Origin: Meghimatium bilineatum
Taxonomy: Eukaryota > Mollusca > Gastropoda > Stylommatophora > Philomycidae
DNA: 64,000 nucleotides
Assembly (NCBI GenBank): GCA_034231615.1
Contig: CM067310.1
Coordinates: forward strand, 6,326,010-6,390,009
Direction: 5' to 3'
In this document: piece after piece, positions 1 through 9,985 of the stretch
Numbering within the stretch: position 1 is the first letter of the stretch
How the letters are laid out: the number at the start of each line of letters is the position of its first letter
Program-made: the position numbers and the translations under genes
The notes under the pieces: model-generated
Seen by the model: the letters and a program-made list of their open reading frames with translations, nothing else
Database searches by the model: none
Told to the model about the DNA's origin: nothing

Positions 1-76
1 ACTCAGCACACATGAGGGCCATCTCCAGAAAACTCTTCTACCCCTGATGCTGAAAGGCAATAAAGGGTTTAGCAAA
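1..76 (+). repeat. Dispersed LINE 3'-end fragment
   Basis: This stretch reappears in reverse complement at about 650-770 and 4655-4800 (shared words around CATCAGGGGTAGAAGAGTT). Read in the orientation seen here, the longest copy (4800-4655) gives a basic peptide resembling the tail of a non-LTR reverse transcriptase. It is probably an old 5'-truncated LINE end; the clade is not certain. Confidence 0.4.
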
Positions 77-130
77 TCGATAGATAGAATATAATATATG
101 CAATATAGGTGTGTAATATATAATATAATT

Positions 131-351
131 GGTCATATAAAGAGCCATAACTGTTTAGAAAGACAAATAATGGAGGGAAGAGTACCTGGGAAGAGGAGAA
201 GGGGCAGACCAAGAAGATGATGGACTGACGACATTAAAGATAACATGAATACATCGCTAGAAAATGCAAGCCACATCGCCCAAGACAGAGAGAGGTTCAG
301 AGAGTTCATTGGGAAGACAACGTTCTGGAAGGAATACGTCACATGACACAA
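131..351 (+). pseudogene. RTE-type LINE 3' end, subfamily a (with stop)
   Basis: Encodes the extreme C-terminus of an RTE/BovB-like reverse transcriptase: GHIK.HN...RQIMEGRVPGKRRRGRPRR, then WTDDIKDNMNTSLENASHIAQDRERF and a terminal EYVT before the stop. It is nearly identical to the copy at 20425-20662, but TGA at 218-220 replaces CGA there. The 5' part is missing, as expected for truncated retrotransposition. It is a dead fragment, not a host gene. Confidence 0.75.
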
Positions 352-649
352 TATATAATATAGTATCTGCAATATAGATCTAAAGGTATCATAAGTGGTA
401 AACGAGACACCTTGCAACAGTAACTCCTTAGCAAATGACATGCCCATCTCCCAGTGGGAGACTTTCTTCCCGTGGAAGCTTCTCAGATCTCCATCTTTAG
501 AACTATGCCCCCTCCCCCTTGTGCGTAGGAGGCATCTTCTCAAAGCATCACACACTGCTGAGAGTTGCAGCCTTTGATATTAAATATCTACCAAAGACGG
601 ATTTGTCAGGCTATTGGTGCAAATATAATGGTGACACAATACATTTCCA

Positions 650-770
650 TTCTCTGAACTACATCCTACTGGAAATCTATCTATCTATCTATACGCTGTG
701 GCCCCTGTTTGCCTCACAGCATCAGGGGTAGAAGAGTTCTCTGGAGATGGCCTGCTTGTGTGCTGTTTGT
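650..770 (-). repeat. Dispersed LINE 3'-end fragment with TCTA microsatellite
   Basis: Reverse-complement copy of the repeat at 1-76. A short (TCTA)n run lies at about 676-692. Adjoining sequence to about 880 resembles minus-strand LINE C-terminal sequence seen at 11290-11350. Confidence 0.4.
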
Positions 771-882
771 AAGCTTGTTCTCGTGGCCTTTTTTTATTTC
801 TGTGATCCATCTTTTACATGGTCTGCCTCTGGCTTTACAGCCGTGATCTCTATATGTTATGGCCATCTGTGGCATGCTGTCT

Positions 883-950
883 GCTGGAAATCTAGTAGAA
901 ACATTGTCCTGCTACAAGAGAGAACCAGTGGGAGTTTGAGAATGAACAAT
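883..950 (+). repeat. SINE-like family A, 3' part
   Basis: Matches the 3' half of family A (GGAAATCTAGTAG...CTGCTACAAGAGAGA...GGGAGTTTGAGAATGAAC). The left half and the GAAGAAG tail are absent or decayed. Confidence 0.6.
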
Positions 951-1160
951 GAAGGTATGAAATAAAATATTGTGAAATACTCCCCGTCCCCAAAGAGGAT
1001 ACAAGATACTTATTGCTCACAATTTCTAGGTATCCCAACAGCTATGATGCTGGAGGAAGTAAGATTGCTTGAAGATAACAGAGAGGTTTACAGAGTGGCA
1101 GTGATGCAAAGATCTGCAGGGGACACTCCATGTAAAAGAGCCTTTTCTAAACATTTGATC

Positions 1161-1552
1161 ACATGACAAAGTATAGAGAAATATGGTTACTGGTTACATG
1201 ATAAAGTATACATATAGAAAACTGGTTACTGGTTACATGATAAAGTATACATATAGAAACCTGGTTACTGGTTACATGATAAAGTATACATATAGAAACC
1301 TGGTTACTGGTTACATGATAAAGTATACATATAGAAACCTGGTTACTGGTTACATGATAAAGTATACATATAGAAACCTGGTTACTGGTTACATGATAAA
1401 GTATACATTTAGAAACCTGGTTACTGGTTACATGATAAAGTATACATATAGAAACCTGGTTACTGGTTACATGATAAATACACAGAGAAACCTTGGTTAC
1501 TGGTTACAAGATATGATAAAGTATAAACAGAGAAACCTTGGTTACTGGTAAC
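1161..1552. repeat. 39-bp minisatellite, about 10 units
   Basis: Tandem units of 39 bp containing CTGGTTACTGGTTACATGA and AAAGTATACATATAGAAAC. The central units are nearly identical; the last two degrade. Because 39 is divisible by 3 it leaves a spurious 122-codon open frame (13-residue repeat) with no sign of being a gene. It lies downstream of transporter exon 6. Confidence 0.95.
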
Positions 1553-1750
1553 AAAACTGCCTAATTGGAGACATTTTGCTATTGGTCAGAAAGAAAAACC
1601 TAATTAAGAAACTCTGATTATATGAACTGACCTATCTTGCAGCACTTTGAGCCGGTCAATAAGTGCTCAGTCGATCTCAGCAGAAAGATATAGTACAGCT
1701 ATGCTAACTCATCAGCATATTAACGTATGACTTCTCAAATAGAGCTTATC

Positions 1751-1900
1751 CGCCGAAGTCGGAAGTGTCGGGCCATTGGCACAAACAAATGATGGTACAT
1801 CGAATTTCTATTCTCTGGTCTACATCTTGCTGGAAATCTAGTAGAACAATTGTTCTGCTACAAGAGATCCAGTGTGATTTTGAGAATGTACAAAGAAGGA
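1751..1900 (+). repeat. SINE-like family A copy
   Basis: Starts CGCCGAAGTCGG.AGTGTCGGGCCATTGG, then the family A body (TCTACATCTTGCTGGAAATCTAGTAG, CTGCTACAAGAGA) and ends GAGAATGTACAAAGAAGGA. Diverged but close to full length for this family (about 150-180 bp). No tRNA-like head is visible. Confidence 0.75.
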
Positions 1901-2013
1901 TAGGGCTCGACAGCAACTAGATCTGAAATCTAGTCACAGAAACACATCTTGCGTATCACAATCACGTATTGTCACAGTTATAAACAACATAATTTGATTC
2001 TATAAATATTTAC

Positions 2014-2113
2014 CAGCCATCGAAAGCCCACAGCCCATTGTAGAATGCAATAGCCACCTTCTGAGGGTCCTGGCTGGTATCCTGAAAGCCCTCTGCTAGG
2101 TTTTCTGTGTTTC
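2014..2113 (-). CDS. SLC7 amino-acid transporter light chain, exon 6 (start of TM6)
   Basis: 100-bp exon between an acceptor ending CACAG (2114) and the donor G|GTAAAT (2013). The phase-1 entry completes a Gly codon from exon 5; it exits in phase 2 inside a Trp codon. It encodes NTENLAEGFQDTS...KVAIAFYNGLWAFDGW. FYNGLWA(Y/F)DGW is the TM6 motif of b(0,+)AT/SLC7A9; the Asp there contributes to the substrate site in b(0,+)AT (family knowledge). LAT1 has FAYGGW at this place. The following exon (the NYxTEEL region) was not found to the left, so the gene runs off the window edge. The reading frame differs from the longest open frame at this position. Confidence 0.88.
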
Positions 2114-2214
2114 CTGTGAGTGGAATGTAGTATCAGTAGACAAGGATTATTATTCAGCAATATTAGTTGTAAGAGTCAGTAAAATCAGTGTTGGTGTAAT
2201 GGGTGGATCAACAC

Positions 2215-3132
2215 TTTGACAAACCAATGTCTTGATGAGAAAAAGGGAAAACAAATACAGCGGGGTAGGTCATGGATGGCAGAAGCTAAAGACACACTGC
2301 AAAGAGTATGTGAAACAGAAGTAGGAAAGGGCAGTGAATGAGATGAAGTAGACAGTGGAAAAAAAAATCACTGACTAATAATTCAACTAGATAAAACATG
2401 TCAGAAATGGACTGGTATCATGGCAAAGGTTACAGTACAAGAGCTCGCCCAGCTACATTCAAAACGACAAGACAATTATATACACAGATGGCTCAGTCAA
2501 CAGACATACAAATAAATGCGGTTGGGGTTTTGTTGTCTACAGAAACGGCTTGAAGTTGGTTGAGAGATCATCTACATACTCCACCATCACATCGAGCATG
2601 AGGATGGAGACAGAGGGAGTTACAGCAGCACAAAGTTGGTTGATAATTGATACATCAACCAACGCGGTAATACTCACATAGACTCTCAAAGCATGCTGCG
2701 CAAAATAGAAAGGAACAGGCTGAGAAAGGAATGGGTTGCGTTATTGAAGAACTCAGTTGTACAAAGCATTACATGGATATACTGCCCGGGTCACACTAGA
2801 GTCAGAGGAAATGAAAGAGCCGACTCATTGGCAGGCAATGCTGCGATTGACGGTACAGTACTGAAAAGAGATCAAACTGACATAATAATTAAAACAGCCA
2901 TAAATTCATTGCAAAATGAAGACATTGACAACGAGACAAACACATATAAATAATGGCAGAATTAGAAGTGATTAGAGGTGAAGGAAGAAAATGTACTATT
3001 TTTGGAAAGAACCGAAGATCACCTAATCAACACCTGAACTGGGACTTTGAGTCTACAAACACTCAAATGGCTGCTGGAACAGAGAGCGGAACACTTACGG
3101 AATGCCCAGTGTGCTATGATGTTAGTTTCAAA
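2215..3132 (+). pseudogene. LINE fragment: RT tail and RNase H domain, frameshifted
   Basis: At 2472-2650 the frame reads IIYTDGSV...KCGWGFVVYRNG...SSTYSTITSSM.ME, the first half of an RNase H domain with its catalytic Asp (YTDGS) and Glu. After a frame change, 2693-2950 gives WIYCPGHTRVRGNERADSLAG, the C-terminal half with the last catalytic His and Asp. Upstream RSWMAEAKDTLQRVCE matches the linker of the minus-strand copy at 39020-39800. Internal stops and the family B insertion at 3133 show it is dead. It lies in transporter intron 5, opposite in orientation to the gene. Confidence 0.75.
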
Positions 3133-3411
3133 TCTTCTTCTTCTTCTGCGTTCTTTCTCAAACTCCTGCAGATTAGCAGGATGTAGTCCGGAGAACGGAA
3201 TGCGTTGTGTCTTTACAGCATTGCTGCGATATCTGCGCCTTTCAGCCTGACACATATGACTTCAGCATGGCTTTAGGTCACTGACCCTATATGGGATGGG
3301 ACAGCCAAATCCATCCCATAACCCCCTTAGTCGCTTTTTACGACATACGTGGAAGGTAAACAGTGTTGCTATTCTTTGCTCCCCTTTCGGGGCCCTGGCA
3401 ACACACAGGCG
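3133..3411 (-). mobile_element. SINE-like family B copy, nearly full length, with TSD
   Basis: About 280 bp. In the element's own orientation (minus strand) it begins near TGTGTTGCC, contains AAGGCGACTAAGGAGGTTATG-like sequence and a core near GACGGATGTGTC, and ends GAACGCAGAAGAAGAAG. AGTTTC at 3124-3129 and 3412-3417 forms a short direct repeat. It interrupts the LINE fragment to its left. Confidence 0.8.
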
Positions 3412-3479
3412 AGTTTCTAATCAAGAATTCAGTGTTGATAGAATTATTTTAGCCATAGTGATGGTATAGTAGTGGAACC

Positions 3480-4440
3480 ATTTCTGAATGTGAGTTATTC
3501 ATGTGAGTGAGTTATCCATGTGAGGAGGTTATCCATGCAGGTGAATTATCCATGTGAGTGGATTGTCCATGTGAATTTGTTATCAATGGGGTGGGTTATC
3601 CATGTGGGTGGGTTATCCGTGTGAGTGAGTTATTTATGTGTGTGGGTTATCCATGTGTGTGGATTATTTATGTGAGTGAGTTATCATGCAGCTCTAAATT
3701 GAGTCATCCATGGAGTTCTCAATGTGAGTGAATTATCCATGGAGCTCTCAATTGAGTGAATTATCCATGGAGCTCTCAATGTGAGTGAATTATCCATGAA
3801 CTCTCAATGTGAGTGAATTATCCACGGACCTCTCGATGTGAGTGAATTATCCATGGAGTTGTCAATGTGAGTGAATTATCCATGGAGCTCTCAATTGAGT
3901 GAATTATCCATGGAGCTCTCAATTGAGTGAATTATCCATGGAGCTCTCAATGTTAGTGAATTATCCATGGAGCTCTCAGTGTGAGTGAATTATCCACAGA
4001 GCTGTCAATGTGGGTGAATTATCCATGGAGCTGTCAATGTGAGTGAATTATCCATGGAGCTGTCACTGTGAGTGAATTGACCACTCAGCTGCCACTGTGA
4101 GTTCACCACACAACTGTAATGAGTTGCCCACACAGCTGTCAAAATTGAGTGAGTAGACAACACAGTTATCATTGTGAGTTGACCGCACAGCTGCTAAAAT
4201 GTGAGTTTCCCACACAGCTGTCATTGTGAGCTGGCCACACTGCTGCAATTGTAAGCTGACCACACAGCTGTCATTGTAAGCTGACCACACAGTTGTCAAA
4301 ATTAAGTGAGCTGACCACACAGTTGTCAAAATTAAGTGAGCTGACCACACAGTTGTTATTGTGAGTTTACCACAGGACTGCCAAAATGTAAGTAAGTTGA
4401 CCAGAAAGTTGCTAATATATAAGAGAGTTGACCACACAGC
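3480..4440. repeat. Minisatellite, ~29-bp units grading into ~30-bp variants
   Basis: From 3480 to about 4075 the unit is close to GTGAGTGAATTATCCATGG followed by AGCTCTCAAT; early units are irregular. From about 4075 to 4440 it changes to units with GAGCTGACCACACAGCTGTC. The two blocks probably share one origin. The array fills much of transporter intron 5. Confidence 0.9.
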
Positions 4441-4493
4441 TGTTTATTTATGAGATTTGTGTACCATCGAAGTGCTGATATATTCCTACTTAC

Positions 4494-4619
4494 CTTTAAA
4501 TATCATGACGATGCCACCAATGCTGATGATAGCTAGGGCAATCAGTTTGGTGAAGGTGGTCACGTTCTGTACCATTGTGGCGGCCTTCACAGAGTAACTG
4601 TTAATGAACGCTATTATAA
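4494..4619 (-). CDS. SLC7 amino-acid transporter light chain, exon 5 (TM4 end to TM5)
   Basis: 126-bp exon, acceptor TTCTTCCGCAG, donor G|GTAAGT, phase 1 in and out. It encodes IIAFINSYSVKAATMVQNV, then TTFTKLIALAIISIGGIV and MIFKG. N.YSVKAAT.VQ....TAAKL is a hallmark of SLC7 light chains after TM4; the hydrophobic run is TM5. It joins in frame to exon 4 and exon 6. No stop or frameshift is seen. Confidence 0.93.
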
Positions 4620-4654
4620 CTGCGGAAGAAATATCCATAAAGAATTCAATTAAC

Positions 4655-4800
4655 CTTATATTCTATCTATTTGCTAAACTCTTTGATGCCTTTCAGCGTC
4701 AGGGGTAGAAGAGTTTTCCAGAGATGGTCCTCGTGTGTGCTGACCTTCTGAAGTTTGCTACCTCTTTTCTGTCTTCCTTCATTCTAAGTACGTGGCCGAT
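4655..4800 (-). pseudogene. LINE C-terminal fragment
   Basis: Minus-strand copy of the repeat at 1-76, extended upstream; reads as a Lys/Arg-rich peptide followed by a stop. To its right, 4800-4885 has short palindromic AT-rich sequence (ATTACACTGTGTAAT occurs twice). Confidence 0.4.
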
Positions 4801-4889
4801 GTATTACACTGTGTAATATAAATATACTTATATTACATATATACGATATATATGTGTATACTTATATTACACTGTGTAATTGTATTTTG

Positions 4890-5316
4890 TGTGCTCCCAA
4901 TGACAATCTATGGTTGCGAAACATGGACAATAAATAAAACTACAGCCAAGAGAATAGAGGCTTTCGAAATTAAGAGCTTTAGAAGAGTTCTGAGAGTACA
5001 ATGGGCAGCGGGAAATACCAAACAAGACGTGCTAAGAAAAATCAATGTTTAAGAAGGTTGGCTTTTAAACACCATATTTAGAAGGAAGTTATGTTTTTTG
5101 GGCATGTGAAGAGACACAATGCCATGGAAAGAATGCTTTTGCTGGAGGGGGTGGTAGAAGGTACTAGAGTTCGACCAAGACGTTGTTCAACAAGATATTC
5201 AGGAATGCATGCATATTTTGCTAGAGGAAGCGGGGCAACTTGCCAAAGACCGTGGGGATTTCAGGAGATTCATAAGAAAGACTACATTCCGGAAAGAATA
5301 TGTCACATGACACACA
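4890..5316 (+). pseudogene. RTE-type LINE 3' end, subfamily a, frameshifted
   Basis: First frame: MTIYGCETWTINKT...RIEAFEIKSFRRVLRVQW followed by KQDVLRKINV, the region after the RT palm in RTE/BovB elements. After a break, 5091 on reads FFGHVKRHNAMERMLLLEGVVEGTR.RPRR, and the end KTTFRKEYVT matches the copies at 131 and 20425. Several frame changes; nonfunctional. Confidence 0.75.
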
Positions 5317-5608
5317 ATTTTATTTTACAACAAACCGATTGGACTCACATATCTTGGTTATTTTTGTGGTCACAATTTTAAGAGTTGTTTCCTAGCAAAG
5401 CCAGATTTTTTTTATGGACCCCAAGTTTTCCAAATGATTGATATATGATTTGTATAATACTGTATGCATTTAAATATGTAATATGTAAAAACAATTTTTG
5501 TCAAAAAAATGTGGAAATAAAAATTTGTGTACGTTTTTATAAAGTATATGTGTCTTATTTAGTTTCATTTTAGTTAGTTCTATAAAATGAAACACTGAAT
5601 ATTGATAC

Positions 5609-5703
5609 CAGCACGAAGACGATTGTGTTGGACCATTGGGGCAAATAAAATGGCGACACAACATATTTCCATTCTCTAGACTGCATGACTTCATGAAGAA
5701 GAA
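5609..5703 (+). mobile_element. SINE-like family A, internally deleted, perfect 12-bp TSD
   Basis: Begins CAGCACGAAGACGATTGTG, contains GGACCATTGGGGCAAATAAAATGGCGACACAAC (split here only as a description of the family core), and ends CATGAAGAAGAA. The middle (GGAAATCTAG to GAGAATGAA) is missing. GAATATTGATAC at 5597-5608 is repeated exactly at 5704-5715, a clear target-site duplication. Confidence 0.85.
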
Positions 5704-5715
5704 GAATATTGATAC

Positions 5716-6199
5716 AACTTTAGTTTACTTATACGTTAAGTATTTGGCAAAATAAATTTCTTCCCCTACAAAACACAAATTATAGAGAAATGGGTACCAC
5801 ACACGTAGAAATAGAAATATACTTTTCCTAATTTTTCTTTACATAATATGAACACCTGAACTTAAAACACTTGAAATATTCAGTAAACATATATTGCTAA
5901 AAAAAACATTACTGAGGATATTTCAATACTCATACAGAATGTTTGTAGTTGTTGTTGTAATAGTCCTTGTCTCGATTGGTCCGTTCTCAGTGACTTGAGT
6001 GCACAGTTTGAATGTCTTGACAAAATTACGAGAGTTGCTAGTCAATTTGGTGCTGCTGAACGGATTGGTTCAATTCCCGTTGGACTCAAGAATTTTTAAT
6101 TTATCCTCTGGCTTCCTTCTAGAATTTACTTTAGTATTATTCAGGAGACAGAATGACAGATATAGACATGTTTCAAGTGAACGAAAGAAGAAAAAGAAA
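5716..6199. other. AT-rich stretch with no recognised feature
   Basis: Part of transporter intron 4. No coding similarity, RNA gene or tandem array was recognised. Confidence 0.5.
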
Positions 6200-6322
6200 T
6201 GCCCAGTTCATTCCTTGATGTTATCAATCCAGGATTTTCTGTCCTCCTTCCACCCTCGACTATTACTTGAAAAAATAATTGTAGAAAGTGAGTTGTATCT
6301 TGTTACTTGTCCAAATAGCAGC
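6200..6322 (-). pseudogene. RTE-type LINE C-terminal fragment, subfamily c
   Basis: Minus-strand translation includes FGQVTRYNSLS and RGWKEDRKSWIDNIKE, matching the GHVCRHDSLSKTILQG...TWTDNIKEW region of the better copy at 25880-26395. Contains stops. Confidence 0.55.
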
Positions 6323-6382
6323 TAAAGTGTTGAACTAAAAAAAACAACACAATAAACGACTCCCTATTAAAACACTACTTAC

Positions 6383-6682
6383 ACATGGCCACAGCTGTTA
6401 CCAGCTTCACTACAATGGCAGGTGGGTCACAGCTGGGGTAGAATGGCTTGACTGCATACGTTCCAAGAGCCATTGCCATGATGGCAAACATTGTTGGACG
6501 AATGATAAAGAGGGCAACCCAATCGTATAAAAATGCTGGCACACGTGAGAAAGAGCGAGAACCCTTTGAGGTTAGTTTATTATATTGCCCACTTCGTTTC
6601 TTGTTGAATGTGTACATGAGATATGCGTGCTCACCACCAGACTCTGGAACCATTGTCCCAAGCTCTGCATACACAAGAGCAC
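6383..6682 (-). CDS. SLC7 amino-acid transporter light chain, exon 4 (TM2 end to TM4 start)
   Basis: 300-bp exon, acceptor TGTTTTCAG, donor T|GTAAGT, phase 1 at both ends. It encodes ALVYAELGTMVPESGGEHAY, a basic insertion (NKKRSGQYNKLTSKGSRS), then VPAFLYDWVALFIIRP, MFAIMAMALGTYAVKPFYPS and CDPPAIVVKLVTAVAMC. The Cys in FYPSCDPP sits where SLC7 light chains form the disulfide with a heavy chain (SLC3A1 or SLC3A2), so a heteromeric transporter is predicted. The insertion is about 17 residues longer than human LAT1 at this loop, where GSLPAF follows directly. No defects are seen. Confidence 0.95.
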
Positions 6683-6994
6683 CTGAAAACACAGAAACAA
6701 AGTAGGTTCAAGCATTTGTTCATTACAAGTATCTCATTCGTAAAAAATTTTTTATTGTGAAGACATGTTATCTAGTCGTGTTGCGTGATACCATGGCTTC
6801 TGGTGCGCCTCTCAGCCTGGTACTCCTACTTCAGCACCAGTGTTTGCTTAAGCAGGACTGTAGTCCTGATCAATGTAGGGAAGGCCTGACCAATTTTAGT
6901 TTTTAGCTTCATGTGGCTGGATTAAGTTCCATCTCCACTTCAAGGAGTTAGCCTCGAATGGGATTACAAGTGATGATGACCGTCTGTTACATCC

Positions 6995-7030
6995 ACAGAG
7001 TATCCTATACACACACACACACACACACAA
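6995..7030. repeat. (AC)n microsatellite
   Basis: Run of CA dinucleotides inside transporter intron 3. Confidence 0.9.
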
Positions 7031-7049
7031 ATATACTGAAAAATCTAGA

Positions 7050-7490
7050 TCGAAATAAACACAATTAGGTTAATCCATACAGGAACACACAAAAACTATA
7101 AACAAATACAAATAGAAATCTATACAGAAACAAACACAGAGAAATCTATACAGAAACAAACATTGAGAAAAATATATACAGAAACAGAAAAAATCTATGC
7201 AGAAACAAAGACAGAAAAAAATCTATACAGAAACACAAACATAGAGAAATCTATACAGGAACAAACATTGAGAAATTTATACAGAAACAAACAGAGAGAG
7301 AAATCTAGAAAGAAATGAATACAGAGAAATCTATAAAGAAACAACACAGAGAGAAATCTAGAAGGAAACAAATACAGAAACCTAGACAGAAACAGAGAAA
7401 TCTAGACAAAGACAGAGAGAAATCTAGAAAGAAACAAGAGACCTAGAAAGAAACAGAGAAATCTAAGCAGAAACAAGAGGAGCAATCTAC
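7050..7490. repeat. Degenerate ~26-bp tandem repeat
   Basis: Irregular repetitions of AGAAATCTATACAGAAACAA with many indels, filling most of intron 3. Much older or less homogenised than the 39-bp array next to it. Confidence 0.8.
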
Positions 7491-7573
7491 TAAACTGAAA
7501 CACATAAATCTGCAACACAGACTCAACCTCAACAGAGACCCACATATAGAAACTTAACACACACACACCTTAC

Positions 7574-7675
7574 CCATTGTGGTGAGCAAGCCACACACAC
7601 ACCACAGGATTAACGTGAGCCCAACGGATCCACATCCTTCTATCATTCCCTTTGGGCTAATGAAGATACCAGAAC
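7574..7675 (-). CDS. SLC7 amino-acid transporter light chain, exon 3 (TM1 end and TM2)
   Basis: 102-bp exon, acceptor TTTCTTAG, donor G|GTAAGG, phase 1 in and out. With the G from exon 2 it encodes GSGIFISPKGMIEGCGS then VGLTLILWCVCGLLTTM. GSGIF completes the GTMIGSGIF motif that unwinds TM1 at the substrate site in the APC fold. Excellent match in length, phase and motif. Confidence 0.95.
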
Positions 7676-7734
7676 CTAAGAAACATGATATATATCAAGT
7701 ATTAATAATAATAAATGTATGTAAACACAGGGTT

Positions 7735-9228
7735 CATCAGCTTTACATCCAGCTTACACAAGCATATGTCAACACAGGTAAATATCTAGCTTACACAAGC
7801 ATATGTCAACACAGGTAAATATCTAGCTTACACAAGCATATGTCAACACAGGTAAATATCTAGCTTACACAAGCATATGTCAACACAGGTAAATAGCTTT
7901 CACAAGCATATGTCAACACAGGTAAATATCTAGCTTACAAAAGCATATGTCAACACAGGTAAATATCCAGCTTACACAAGCATATGTCAACACAGGTAAA
8001 TATCTAGCTTACACAAGCATATGTCAACACAGGTAAATATCTGGCTTACAGAAGCATATGTCAACACAGGTAAATATCTAGCTTACACAAGCATATGTCA
8101 ACACAGGTAAATATCTAGTTTTCACAAGCATATGTCAACACAGGTAAATATCTAGCTTACACAAGCATATGTCAACACAGGTAAATATCTAGCTTACACA
8201 AGCATATGTCAACACAGGTAAATATCTAGCTTACACAAGCATATGTCAACACAGGTAAATATCCAGCTTTCACAAGCAGATGTCAACACAGGTAAATATC
8301 TAGCTTTCACAACCATATGTCAACACAGGTAAATATCCAGCTTTCACAAGCAGATGTCAACACAGGTAAATATCTAGCTTTCACAACCATGTCAACACAG
8401 GTAAATATCTAGCTTTCACAAGCAGATGTCAACACAGGTAAATATCTAGCTTTCACAACCATATGTCAACACAGGTAAATATCCAGCTTTCACAAGCAGA
8501 TGTCAACACAGGTAAATATCTAGCTTTCACAACCATATGTCAACACAGGTAAATATCTAGCTTTCACAAGCAGATGTCAACACAGGTAAATATCCAGCTT
8601 TCACAAGCAGATGTCAACACAGGTAAATATCTAGCTTTCACAACCATATGTCAACACAGGTAAATATCTAGCTTTCACAAGCAGATGTCAACACAGGTAA
8701 ATATCCAGCTTTCACAAGCAGATGTCAACACAGGTAAATATCTAGCTTTCACAACCATATGTCAACACAGGTAAATATCTAGCTTTCACAACCATATACC
8801 AACACAGGTAAATATCCAGCTTTCACAACCATATGTCAACACAGGTAAATATCTAGCTTTCACAACCATATGTCAACACAGGTAAATATCTAGCTTTCAC
8901 AACCATATGTCAACACAGGTAAATATCTAGCTTTCACAACCATATGTCAACACAGGTAAATATCTAGCTTTCACAACCATATGTCAACACAGGTAAATAT
9001 CCAGCTTTCACAACCATATGTCAACACAGATAAATATCCAGCTTTCACAACCATATGTCAACACAGGTAAATAGCTTTCACAACCATATGTCAACACAGG
9101 TAAACACACAGATTTCACAACCATATGCCAACACAGGTAAACACACACATTTCACAACCATATGCCAACACTGGTAAACACACAGATTTCACAACCACAT
9201 GCCAACACAGGTAAACACACAGCTGTCA
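7735..9228. repeat. 39-bp minisatellite filling intron 2, about 38 units
   Basis: Unit ACACAGGTAAATATCTAGCT + TTCACAACCATATGTCAAC (39 bp), with a second type TTACACAAGCATATG concentrated at the exon-3 side and the TTCACAACC type at the exon-2 side; GCAGATG variants alternate in the middle. The last few units (9090-9228) change to AAACACACAGATTTCAC. The array occupies nearly all of transporter intron 2. Confidence 0.97.
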
Positions 9229-9335
9229 CAACCATATGGAAACACAACAGTACAACATCATAATTTCCAATTGCCAGCTGTAACCAACATCATTATCAGA
9301 GGCATGCATTAGAACATGGCTGATGTGGTACTCAC

Positions 9336-9477
9336 CTATCATTGTGCCAATTATAAGGGCTATCCCAGAGAAGAGGCCAACATCTCTCTTGAGGCCCACG
9401 GTGCCTACATTTGCTTCATCATTTACTAAGTTTTCTTCTGTTGAAGGGGACAGCTTCTCCACAGCCTCATCCGGACT
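9336..9477 (-). CDS. SLC7 amino-acid transporter light chain, exon 2 (N-terminal tail and TM1a)
   Basis: 142-bp exon, acceptor GGACATTTCAG, donor G|GTGAGT. It starts in phase 0 and leaves in phase 1. It encodes a polar, acidic cytosolic tail (SPDEAVEKLSPSTEENLVND) followed by VGLKRDVGLFSGIALIIGTM and IG. LK(R/K)(E/D)(V/L)GL(F/I)SGI is the conserved entry to TM1 of SLC7A5-A9. There is no Met in the exon, so translation starts in an upstream exon. Confidence 0.94.
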
Positions 9478-9489
9478 CTGAAATGTCCA

Positions 9490-9985
9490 GTGAACAATAA
9501 TCAATAAGTTGAAGAAATAAAATGAAAAAGGGACAATGAAGACAGAGTGGGTATGTTTGTGTGGTCCACAGGAACTACGAGCAATAAAGTTGCTGTATCC
9601 TTTTGTGCAATACGAAGGTTTATCCAGAGTTGGCTTATATATCAATAAAGCTCCAATTCTCAGCTGCGTGCTTTGCTTTGAAAAGCCTTTAACTCGGAGA
9701 CTATATGGTTAGCCTGACCATCAACGCATGCATTGCTTAAAAGACTCTAACTAGGAGGCCATATGTTTAGCATGATCGTCAACACCAAGAAAACTAAGGT
9801 AATGTTTCACCTTCTCCCAATAAACAGTATCATGGCCCACCAGTCATAAGGGTCAATAACAATTGTCTTCTACAAGTCGACAGATTCACTGTAGTACTCT
9901 CTCCAGAGCTCATGATATTGATGCCGGTCAATAAAATAAACTCTAAAGCGACTGTTGCATTTGACAGATTGTGTGACAGTGTAAT
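9490..9985. other. Intronic sequence without recognised feature
   Basis: Start of the proposed 26-kb intron 1 on the gene strand. Two ~70-bp stretches (about 9660-9715 and 9720-9785) look like diverged copies of each other (TATGGTTAGCCTGACCATCAAC / TATGTTTAGCATGATCGTCAAC). Confidence 0.45.

Noticed and set aside
1183..1551. 122-codon open frame with a 13-residue repeat
   Set aside because: Product of a 39-bp minisatellite with a unit length divisible by three; no other coding evidence.
1978..2160. 60-codon minus-strand frame
   Set aside because: It is a shadow in another frame of transporter exon 6 (2113-2014).
7735..9228. CAGGTAAAT in every unit as an array of splice donors
   Set aside because: The motif is on the plus strand, opposite to the transporter gene, and no plus-strand gene is present.
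9226..9645. 139-codon open frame as a complete transporter N-terminus
   Set aside because: The part upstream of 9477 lacks SLC7 features and crosses a good acceptor (GACATTTCAG); only 9477-9336 fits as exon 2.
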